Part shown: positions 6,208 through 12,684 of the stretch, piece after piece
Layout of the letters: every line of letters begins with the position of its first letter
Position numbering within the stretch: position 1 is the first letter of the stretch
Assembly (NCBI RefSeq): GCF_020216685.1
Contig: NZ_JAIWNS010000148.1
Location: 1 to 12,684 of the forward strand
Source: Methanospirillum hungatei
GTDB taxonomy: Archaea > Halobacteriota > Methanomicrobia > Methanomicrobiales > Methanospirillaceae
Length of the DNA: 12,684 bases
Direction of reading: 5' to 3'
Notes under the pieces: generated by a model
Database searches by the model: none
Told to the model about the DNA's origin: nothing
What the model saw: the letters and a program-made list of their open reading frames with translations, nothing else
Position numbers and translations under genes: made by a program

Positions 6208-8103
6208 ATGAAATGCATAATTGGCCTGATACAGATCTCTGTAAGTCCTCACAAATCCTGGAATATTCAGCATGCCATAGAGAATATCAGAGAGGCTGCA
6301 GAGAATGGTGCACAGATAATCTGCCTTCCAGAATTATTCTCAACACCATATTTTCCACAACATATCGGACTAGATAGTTCCTCGTTTACCGATACATGTG
6401 ACGGCGCTACGATTTACCGGTTCAGTAGTCTGGCATCGGAGTTGGGATGCGTTCTGATTGTTCCAATTTGTGAAAAAAGCTCAGATAATCGTATCTATAA
6501 TAGTGCAGTGGTGATTGATGCCGATGGGTCCATTTTTCGGCCCTATCGTAAGATTCACATCCCCCAGGATCCGTTCTTTTATGAGAAGGGATATTTCAAC
6601 CCTGGCGATGAATACAGAGTTTATCAGACAAAATATGCAAATCTTGCAGTTTTAATCTGTTTTGATCAGTGGTTTCCTGAAGCAGCCCGGGAGGTAGCAC
6701 TAAATGGTGCTGATATCATTTTTTATCCGACTGCCATCGGTCATATCAGGGGTGAGATCCCGGCAGAAGGTGACTGGAAGGAGCCATGGAAGGTGATACA
6801 GCAGTCACATGCTATCGCGAACAGTATTCCGGTCGCTGCGGTGAACCGGTGTGGCTGGGAGGATGACCTGTTCTTTTTTGGTGGCTCATTTATATGTGAT
6901 GCATTTGGGAACATCCTCGTACAAGGAGATATAGACGAGGAGATCATTCTTGCAGAAGTTGATCTCTCGCAAGGCCCCTCAATTCGTGAAGCATGGGGCT
7001 TTTTTAGAAACAGAAGACCGGATACCTATCACTCACTCACTGCTTTGGAAAACCCCGGACCAAGCACAGAATCTCTGATACCGGCAAACCAGGGATATCA
7101 CATGCCGGCCGAATGGGAGCACCATGATGCTGTCTGGATGGCATGGCCGTATAATGATCTAACCTTTCCTCATCTTGAGGCAGTAGAAGAGACCTATCTG
7201 ACTATCCTCTCTTCACTCCGATCAGAACGGGTTGAACTTCTCATCGCTGATCCCACCTATAAAGAGAAGATCCTGCATATGCTCTCGTTCAGGGGTGCGG
7301 ACAGTTCACATATCAGGTTCCATATTGTTCCGTACTCTGATGTCTGGATACGGGATTTCGGTCCTACATGTGTAGTAAACCGGGCCCTTCATGATGTATC
7401 AGCAGTATTCTGGGATTTTAATGCATGGGGGAACAAGTATGATGAACTCATTCTGGATGGGGTTAAAACCCATGAGTTATTTCAGACCCTTGGCATGAAG
7501 ATATTCAGGCCTGGTATCGTGCTTGAAGGGGGATCTATAGAGAGCAATGGGCGGGGATGTGTTCTTACCACACGACAATGTCTCCTGAATCCAAATCGCA
7601 ATCCCCATCTCACTCAGGAGGAAATAGAGCACTATCTGTGTGACTATCTGTGTGCAAAAAAGATTATCTGGTTACATGAGGGTATTGCAGGAGATGATAC
7701 CGACGGACATATTGATGATATCGCACGGTTTGTGAATCCCACCACAGTCGTATGTGCCGTTGAGGAGAATCAGGATGACGTAAATTATCTTCCATTACAG
7801 GAAAATTTCAGGATTTTGTCCAAAGAAACCGATCAGAATAATAATCCTTTAACAGTTATTCCAATACCGATGCCTCATCCCGTGAAGGATGAATCAAACC
7901 GGTATCCGGCAAGTTATCTCAATTTTTATATTGGAAATGAGGTAGTTCTGGTCCCGGTTTTTGATGATGAACATGATAGTCGGGCTCTTGAGATACTTCG
8001 GCCTCTCTTCCCGGATCGTGAAGTTATAGGAATACCGGCACGTGCTATGGTTGAAGGATTTGGAACGATTCATTGTGCGACGCAACAGCAGCCTTCTGCA
8101 TGA
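6208..8103 (+). CDS. aguB-aguA: Bifunctional N-carbamoylputrescine amidase / agmatine deiminase fusion
   Basis: This is a cytoplasmic two-enzyme fusion of 631 residues that would convert agmatine to N-carbamoylputrescine and ammonia (C-terminal domain), then to putrescine, CO2 and ammonia (N-terminal domain). Residues 1 to about 280 form a nitrilase/carbon-nitrogen hydrolase domain with its triad: Glu42 (CLPELF), Lys115 (YRKIHIP) and Cys151 (LICFDQWFPEA). The FDQWFPEA context and the DPFFYEKGYF segment are typical of N-carbamoylputrescine amidases. After a short linker (about 281-297), residues 298-631 are agmatine deiminase: MPAEWEHHDAVWMAWP at 299-314, VWIRDFGPT at 379-387, EGGSIESNG at 440-448, TDGHIDDIARF at 498-508, and the nucleophile Cys623 in GTIHCATQQQP. 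Both halves are full length and keep their catalytic residues. In most organisms the two are separate genes. No agmatine-producing arginine decarboxylase is seen in the window. No frameshift was found, since the reading frame is continuous through both domains. Confidence 0.93.
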   Translation: MKCIIGLIQISVSPHKSWNIQHAIENIREAAENGAQIICLPELFSTPYFPQHIGLDSSSFTDTCDGATIYRFSSLASELGCVLIVPICEKSSDNRIYNSAVVIDADGSIFRPYRKIHIPQDPFFYEKGYFNPGDEYRVYQTKYANLAVLICFDQWFPEAAREVALNGADIIFYPTAIGHIRGEIPAEGDWKEPWKVIQQSHAIANSIPVAAVNRCGWEDDLFFFGGSFICDAFGNILVQGDIDEEIILAEVDLSQGPSIREAWGFFRNRRPDTYHSLTALENPGPSTESLIPANQGYHMPAEWEHHDAVWMAWPYNDLTFPHLEAVEETYLTILSSLRSERVELLIADPTYKEKILHMLSFRGADSSHIRFHIVPYSDVWIRDFGPTCVVNRALHDVSAVFWDFNAWGNKYDELILDGVKTHELFQTLGMKIFRPGIVLEGGSIESNGRGCVLTTRQCLLNPNRNPHLTQEEIEHYLCDYLCAKKIIWLHEGIAGDDTDGHIDDIARFVNPTTVVCAVEENQDDVNYLPLQENFRILSKETDQNNNPLTVIPIPMPHPVKDESNRYPASYLNFYIGNEVVLVPVFDDEHDSRALEILRPLFPDREVIGIPARAMVEGFGTIHCATQQQPSA

Positions 8104-8157
8104 TATATCCCATGCAAAGGTTCTTTTTCTTTTGCGGTGGATGTATCTCTGATACAG

Positions 8158-8463
8158 ATGACGTTGATTTCTGAATTTATTGAATTTTTAAAAGAGTACA
8201 AAATAGTTGCTCTTGCGATCGCGTTTATCATGGGAGTTGCTGCAACAGCTCTTGTAAAATCATTTGTAGATAACCTGATTATGCCCTTTGTCAGTGTTAT
8301 TACTCCTTCCGGAGACTGGAAAGAAGCCGTCCTGGCGATCGGTCCTGTCCAGCTTGGCATCGGTCCATTTGCGGCAGAATGTATTAATTTTGTTATCATC
8401 GCTCTGGTTGTCTTTATGATCGCCAAATATGTGATGAAAGAAGAGAAGGTTGAAAAGAAGTAA
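8158..8463 (+). CDS. mscL: Large-conductance mechanosensitive channel MscL
   Basis: This is a small inner-membrane channel that opens under membrane tension to release solutes after hypo-osmotic shock. From ATG 8158 it is 101 residues, short for MscL (usually about 110-150) but with the family plan. An amphipathic N-terminal helix (EFIEFLKEYKIVALAIAFIMG) leads into the first membrane helix and pore lining (ATALVKSFVDNLIMPFV). A periplasmic-side loop follows (about 50-70), then a second helix (ECINFVIIALVVFMIAKYVM) and a Lys/Glu tail. An in-frame GTG at 8137 adds seven residues; I prefer the ATG because the added segment is absent from typical MscL starts, but the GGTGGA at 8136-8141 leaves this open. 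It lies 54 bp after the fusion gene, and the next gene starts 2 bp after its stop. Confidence 0.85.
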   Translation: MTLISEFIEFLKEYKIVALAIAFIMGVAATALVKSFVDNLIMPFVSVITPSGDWKEAVLAIGPVQLGIGPFAAECINFVIIALVVFMIAKYVMKEEKVEKK

Positions 8464-8465
8464 GG

Positions 8466-8987
8466 ATGTCTGTTCAGGATTTTGTTCCGGATGTCTGGTA
8501 TATGATAGCAGGGAGGATTGCACCCCCTCTCTGTTGTACCCGTCCTGCCCCGGTTCATCAGGTCTTTCGAAAAGCTCTTTACGAGGTCTCTAAAAAAGAG
8601 GGGGATATTGATGAGGCGGTACGTCTTCTCCAGGATATCCTGTCACATGCTCCACCTGAATGGATGGTTTTTGATCAGGCAGGACAGCTTCTGAATGTGA
8701 TCGGGTGGCGCAATTCCTATCATAAAGAGTGGTTTCCACCTGATCGAAAGGTTCATTCATTTAAACCCGGCCGGTGCGGACCCCATGTTGCCCATGCCTA
8801 TGCTCTCATGCAGGCAGCAGCTGATGATGAGGCACTTATTCTCGTTTCCAGGATCATCTCTGAGGGAGAACAAGATTCGGATGACGTTCATATGGCCAGA
8901 CTGATTCGTGCATCAATATGTATCTGCCAGGGCAGAATCGATGAAGGAGAAGAAGAACTCAGAATGCTCTCCTCTTCAGAAAACTAA
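8466..8987 (+). CDS. Uncharacterised 173-residue helical (TPR-like) protein
   Basis: I do not recognise this protein. It begins two bases after the mscL stop codon, so it is very likely co-transcribed and translationally coupled to the channel. It has no signal peptide or membrane segment and appears mostly alpha-helical. Two stretches resemble TPR-type helix pairs: KEGDIDEAVRLLQDILSHAP near residues 44-63 and CICQGRIDEGEEELRML near the C-terminus, both with the G-x-x-D/E-E-A pattern seen in such repeats. Between them is a tryptophan- and proline-containing loop (around WRNSYHKEWFPPDRK) followed by a histidine-containing helix (GPHVAHAYALMQAAADDEAL). A CC pair occurs near residue 23-24. The function is unknown; a scaffold or regulatory role is only a guess. 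Confidence 0.7.
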   Translation: MSVQDFVPDVWYMIAGRIAPPLCCTRPAPVHQVFRKALYEVSKKEGDIDEAVRLLQDILSHAPPEWMVFDQAGQLLNVIGWRNSYHKEWFPPDRKVHSFKPGRCGPHVAHAYALMQAAADDEALILVSRIISEGEQDSDDVHMARLIRASICICQGRIDEGEEELRMLSSSEN

Positions 8988-9035
8988 AAAAATACCATTC
9001 ATAATTATTTTTACTCTGCTCTGCAATCTCATTAC
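8988..9035 (+). promoter_or_regulatory. AT-rich spacer with candidate promoter for the NIF3 gene cluster
   Basis: The 48-bp spacer starts with an A-run and holds CATAATTATTTTTAC at about 8999-9013, a plausible TATA region. Its centre is about 30 bp before the ATG at 9036, so the transcript would have a very short leader. The T5 run could also terminate the mscL transcript. No Shine-Dalgarno is evident. Confidence 0.3.
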
Positions 9036-9773
9036 ATGACATATGATCCCCTCTTAAAAACCGGAACTTCACGACAGGAGATTCTTGATCTTCTTGCAGG
9101 TCTGGCACCACCTGACCTTGCAGAACCTTTTGATTCAGGAAGGATTGGTCTGATTATTGAAGGAAAGGAGCGTATCACTAAGATCAGTACCTGTCTTGAT
9201 GTTACCCCTGCGGTTGTCAGAAAAGCAATTGAAAGCAGAACTGATCTGCTGATTGCTCATCATACTCCTATCTGGACTCCCTTGACTTCCATTGGAGGAG
9301 ACGATGCCAGACTTTTCTCAATGATTCTCCGGTCGGAGATGAATGTCTATGTGATGCATACGAACTGGGATCATGCACCGGGAGGAGTGAATGATATTCT
9401 TGCCGATCTCCTTGGTCTGACTGAGCGTGAGAGTATGTCACTGGGTCTTGTCGGTACCTGCTCACATACGGTAGAAGAGATGGTCAGAATGTTAAAGGCT
9501 CCGTTACGGATATGGGGAGTTTTGGAGAAGATACAGAGATTAGCCATTGCAGCAGGCTCCGGGTTTGATAGTGCCCTCATCAAAGAAGCGCAGGATCTGG
9601 GAGCTGATGCATTCCTCTCTGCTGAACTTCGGCATTCGGTGTACCGGTCATCACCGCTCCCTCTTCTGGAGTCAACACATTATGCTCTGGAATCTCCTGC
9701 AATGCGCGTTCTTGCAGAAAATCATGGATGGGAGTACATCGACGATCTTCCGGTGCTGCTCTCTCTTTCATGA
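9036..9773 (+). CDS. NIF3-family dinuclear metal centre protein
   Basis: This is a soluble protein of the NIF3/YbgI (DUF34) family, 245 residues, near the usual length. The conserved metal ligands are visible: His75-His76 (LIAHHTPIW), His108 and Asp112 (VMHTNWDHAPGGVND), and His215 plus Glu219 (STHYALESPAM). These hold a two-metal site in family structures. The molecular function of the family is unsettled; it has been labelled GTP cyclohydrolase type 2-like and proposed as a metal chaperone or hydrolase. The start at 9036 gives a typical N-terminus (helix with QEILDLLAGLAPPDLAEPFDSGRIGL). Its stop overlaps the next gene's ATG (ATGA), which indicates translational coupling. Confidence 0.88.
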   Translation: MTYDPLLKTGTSRQEILDLLAGLAPPDLAEPFDSGRIGLIIEGKERITKISTCLDVTPAVVRKAIESRTDLLIAHHTPIWTPLTSIGGDDARLFSMILRSEMNVYVMHTNWDHAPGGVNDILADLLGLTERESMSLGLVGTCSHTVEEMVRMLKAPLRIWGVLEKIQRLAIAAGSGFDSALIKEAQDLGADAFLSAELRHSVYRSSPLPLLESTHYALESPAMRVLAENHGWEYIDDLPVLLSLS

Positions 9774-10123
9774 AAAGTCCCATAGACATTCTACATGAAA
9801 CAAACATACTTGATGAGCGGATGCGAAAGCGCATATCCGGATATTATCGCCATCGGGGAGAAAAAGCCCTTGAAATTGTGGATGATGACCGGGTCAAGCG
9901 GTACCGTGATTTCTTTGTAGTGGTTGGAGAGACGGGGGAATATGTTGTTGAGGGAAATTATTGTTCATGTGAAGATTTTCTTCACCGGGGCAACCTCTGC
10001 GCCCATATACTTGCAGTATGTATTGCACGGGCAATCGGCAGGTATGAACTGATAGATCTCTGGTATTATCAGGATCTGAAAGAACAGGGAATTATCCCAT
10101 ATAGAATACAAACGGATATCTAA
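9770..10123 (+). CDS. Small SWIM zinc-finger protein
   Basis: This is a 117-residue protein with a SWIM-type zinc finger: Cys65-x-Cys67...Cys77-x-His79 in YCSCEDFLHRGNLCAH, the CxCx(n)CxH signature. SWIM domains are seen in DNA-associated and ubiquitin-related proteins, and in archaea as small stand-alone proteins whose role is not settled. The region before the finger is basic and helical (DERMRKRISGYYRHRGEKAL) followed by beta-strands around RYRDFFVVVGETGEYVVEG. I use the ATG at 9770, which overlaps the NIF3 stop as ATGA; an upstream in-frame start at 9728 would lie inside the NIF3 gene. It sits between the NIF3 gene and alaS, 19 bp before the latter. Confidence 0.85.
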   Translation: MKSPIDILHETNILDERMRKRISGYYRHRGEKALEIVDDDRVKRYRDFFVVVGETGEYVVEGNYCSCEDFLHRGNLCAHILAVCIARAIGRYELIDLWYYQDLKEQGIIPYRIQTDI

Positions 10124-10142
10124 GGCATCGCAGGCAATTTTC

Positions 10143-12684
10143 ATGATGGAAGATGAATATCAACTTGAATATTTTAAGTCTGAAGGTCTGACACGGAACA
10201 TTTGTACCTCGTGTGGAAAGGCATTCTGGACTCGTGATCCTGATCGGACGGTATGTGGGGATGCTCCCTGCGAACCATACCAGTTTATCGGAAATCCTAT
10301 CTTCAGGGCAAAAACTGTAGATGAAATGCGGGAAGCATACCTCTCCTTCTTTGAGAAGCAGGGGCATACCCGGATTGACCGGTATCCGGTCGCTGCACGC
10401 TGGCGTGATGATATCTATCTGACAATTGCATCGATTGCAGATTTTCAGCCATTTGTTACCAGCGGCGTAGTGCCTCCCCCGGCAAACCCTCTTACCATCT
10501 CTCAGCCCTGTATCCGTCTCAATGATCTGGATTCTGTCGGTCGTTCAGGACGTCACCTCACGTGCTTTGAGATGATGGCTCATCATGCGTTCAACTCTGA
10601 TGAGAAGGAGGTCTACTGGAAAGATCGCACGGTTGAACTCTGTGATCAGCTCCTGACTTCCCTTGGTGCAAATAAAGAGATGGTGACCTATAAGGAGCAC
10701 CCGTGGATTGGAGGAGGAAATGCTGGTCCAAGTGTGGAGGTCCTGATAGGCGGGCTTGAGGTTGCAACATTGGTATTCATGAGTCTTGGGAAACAGAAGA
10801 CAGAAAAGCCTCCCATTGAACTTGAAGGAACACCCTATTATCCGATGACGCTCCGGATTGTCGATACCGGGTATGGACTTGAACGGTTTGTCTGGGCATC
10901 ACAGGGTTCACCCACCATTTATGATGCCGTATTTCCCGAGATGGTCAGTCATGTGATGCAGGAGGCAGGATTTGGTCACCGGCTCCATGATCCGGATTTC
11001 ATTCATATACTTGGAGAAAATGCGAAGTTCGCAGGTCTTATGGACATATCAGGCCAGCGGATATTCGAGCTCAGACAGAAGGTCGCAGATAAGATCGGCA
11101 TCCCCCCCGACAAACTTGAAAAGATGATCGCACCGGTTGAGAGCGTCTATGCGATCGTGGATCATACCCGGTGTCTGTCCTACATGCTTGGAGACTGTAT
11201 TGTTCCGTCAAATGCTAAGGATGGGTATCTTGCAAGACTGGTACTTCGGAGAACACTCCGGATGATGCGGGAACTGGACCTACCTGACGAAAAATTAGGA
11301 GATCTGATAGAGCGTCAGATGAAGATCATCGGTCTTTCAAAGTTTGAGCAGGATCCTGATGTGGTCATGGAGATAGTTGACCGTGAGGTTGACAAGTACC
11401 GGACAACTATGGAGCGGGGGGCCAGGACGGTTGAGCGTCTTGCACAGACATATAAGAAGAAGTGCGAAAAGATACCGCTTGATGAGATCATCACCTTGTA
11501 TGACTCACATGGCATTCCTCCGGACATGGTAAAGGATCTTGCAACTTCTCAGGGAGCTGTTGTTGATCTTCCTGATGACTTTTACTCACGGATTGCGAAT
11601 ATGCACTCCGAATCAGAGCAGGTCCAGGAGAAGAACCCGCTTTATGATTATCTTGACCGGCTTGCACATCTTCCCGAAACCAGGAAATTATTTTACGAGC
11701 GGCCCGGATCGATGGAGTTTGAAGCGAGAGTTCTGGAGATCTTCGACGGTCAGTATGTCGTCCTCGATCAGACGCTCTTTTATCCGGAAGGAGGAGGCCA
11801 GCCAGGTGACACCGGTCTGTTCCTGACGCCTGATGGTCTGACGGTCAGAGTCTGTGATACTATCAAGCTTGGCGAGTCAATCCTTCACCGTATCGACGGG
11901 GGGATTGTAAGAAAAGGGGATATGATCCGTGGTATCCTCGATGAGGATCGCAGATTATCCCTCATGCGGCACCACACCGCAACCCACATTCTTCTCCATG
12001 CGGCAAAAGAAGTGCTTGGTGCTCATATACATCAGGCAGGTGCCCAAAAGGGTGAATATAGTTCACGGATTGATATCAGGCACTATAAGCACATCACTCC
12101 TGAAGAGCTTAAAAAGATAGAGGTTGTTGCAAACCGCCTGGTTATGGCAAACAGCTCCACCTCAATCGCATGGGAAGATCGTACTGATGCAGAACAAAAA
12201 TACGGCTTCTGCCTGTACCAGGGAGGTGTCCCGCCCGGGTCACGGATTCGTGTGGTTAAGGTTGCCGGTGATATTGAAGCCTGTGCCGGAACACATTGCG
12301 CCCATACCGGAGATGTTGGAACTATCTCCATCATCCGGGTCGAGCATGTACAGGATGGGGTGGAACGGCTCGAGTTCGCCGCTGGTATAGCTGCAATCCA
12401 GCATAAACATCATCAGGAAGATCTTCTGAACCGATCTGCAGAGGCATTTTCAGTGCAGGTTGAAGCACTCCCGGCAACTTCCAAACGATTCTTTGAAGAG
12501 TGGAAGGAGCAGAGAAAGGAGATTGAAAAACTCTCCTCACGCATTAGTGAACTCGAAAGCAAAAACCTTGAGGCTGTTGATTATAATGGGATTTCAGTCC
12601 TTGTCAAACGGCTTGATCTTCTAAACCCGGAACTGGTCAAAGTGGCGACCGGTATATCTGATAAAGGCGGCATAGCCATCCTTG
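10143..12684 (+). CDS. alaS: Alanyl-tRNA synthetase, archaeal type, 3' end beyond window
   Basis: This is a cytoplasmic class II synthetase that charges tRNA-Ala with alanine, with an internal editing domain that removes Ser/Gly mischarges. It is open for 847 codons and runs off the window; archaeal AlaRS is about 900-920 residues, so only the end of the C-Ala region is missing. The archaeal N-terminal extension carries Cys21, Cys24, Cys38 and Cys43, a probable zinc site. The aminoacylation core follows: RYPVAARWRDD (motif 1 area) and GRSGRHLTCFEMMAHHAFN (motif 2 area). The editing domain has HHTATH at 610-615 and the CAGTHC motif at 714-719, giving the four zinc ligands of the family. From about 775 there is a coiled-coil-like stretch leading into the C-terminal domain. 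ATG 10143 is followed directly by a second ATG; either could start. Confidence 0.95.
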   Translation, partial: MMEDEYQLEYFKSEGLTRNICTSCGKAFWTRDPDRTVCGDAPCEPYQFIGNPIFRAKTVDEMREAYLSFFEKQGHTRIDRYPVAARWRDDIYLTIASIADFQPFVTSGVVPPPANPLTISQPCIRLNDLDSVGRSGRHLTCFEMMAHHAFNSDEKEVYWKDRTVELCDQLLTSLGANKEMVTYKEHPWIGGGNAGPSVEVLIGGLEVATLVFMSLGKQKTEKPPIELEGTPYYPMTLRIVDTGYGLERFVWASQGSPTIYDAVFPEMVSHVMQEAGFGHRLHDPDFIHILGENAKFAGLMDISGQRIFELRQKVADKIGIPPDKLEKMIAPVESVYAIVDHTRCLSYMLGDCIVPSNAKDGYLARLVLRRTLRMMRELDLPDEKLGDLIERQMKIIGLSKFEQDPDVVMEIVDREVDKYRTTMERGARTVERLAQTYKKKCEKIPLDEIITLYDSHGIPPDMVKDLATSQGAVVDLPDDFYSRIANMHSESEQVQEKNPLYDYLDRLAHLPETRKLFYERPGSMEFEARVLEIFDGQYVVLDQTLFYPEGGGQPGDTGLFLTPDGLTVRVCDTIKLGESILHRIDGGIVRKGDMIRGILDEDRRLSLMRHHTATHILLHAAKEVLGAHIHQAGAQKGEYSSRIDIRHYKHITPEELKKIEVVANRLVMANSSTSIAWEDRTDAEQKYGFCLYQGGVPPGSRIRVVKVAGDIEACAGTHCAHTGDVGTISIIRVEHVQDGVERLEFAAGIAAIQHKHHQEDLLNRSAEAFSVQVEALPATSKRFFEEWKEQRKEIEKLSSRISELESKNLEAVDYNGISVLVKRLDLLNPELVKVATGISDKGGIAIL

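Noticed and set aside
9728..9769. Extended start for the SWIM protein
   Set aside because: It lies within the NIF3 coding region; the ATGA overlap start is the usual arrangement.
11539..12390. Several short frames on both strands inside the last 1.2 kb
   Set aside because: All are shadows of alaS, whose frame is open from 10143 to the window end and carries the editing motifs.

Overview
The window is archaeal and most likely comes from a methanogen of the Methanomicrobiales (Methanospirillum-like); the genus is inference, not proof. The 5' edge carries the 3' half of an archaeal-type 5S rRNA. The 3' edge carries an archaeal-type alanyl-tRNA synthetase with a four-cysteine N-terminal extension. 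TATA-box-like elements lie about 25 nt upstream of expected transcript starts, and base composition is moderate. No mobile element, CRISPR array or tRNA gene was seen, and no gene-free stretch exceeds 300 bases.

Layout. Bases 1-62 are the end of a 5S rRNA gene. It is followed by an AT-rich leader and a secreted protein with two Ig-like domains (227-964). On the minus strand (978-4012) is a polar amino acid ABC importer: lipoprotein binding protein, permease, ATPase, second permease, ending in a hairpin-plus-T-run terminator. A paralogous binding protein (4158-4988) is transcribed divergently from the first across a 145-bp spacer that holds a TATA-like element and a 12-bp perfect palindrome.

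Next comes a DMT/EamA-family transporter (5068-6159) whose last 69 residues include 24 histidines. After it is a 631-residue fusion (6208-8103) of N-carbamoylputrescine amidase (N-terminal) and agmatine deiminase (C-terminal), the two steps from agmatine to putrescine in one chain. Then follow a small MscL mechanosensitive channel (8158-8463), an unrecognised helical protein two bases behind it (8466-8987), and a tight cluster of a NIF3-family dinuclear metal protein, a SWIM zinc-finger protein overlapping it by ATGA, and alaS, which runs off the window.

How the genes may work together. The left half is a solute-uptake module, one permease/ATPase core probably served by two binding proteins. 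The middle supplies the agmatine-to-putrescine conversion next to an exporter or importer with a metal-binding tail. The right end is housekeeping (osmotic safety valve, metal-centre protein, tRNA charging). A link between amino acid uptake and polyamine synthesis is a proximity argument only. The most noteworthy items are the bifunctional fusion, the His-rich transporter tail with a palindromic element upstream of its gene, and the uncharacterised gene coupled to mscL.
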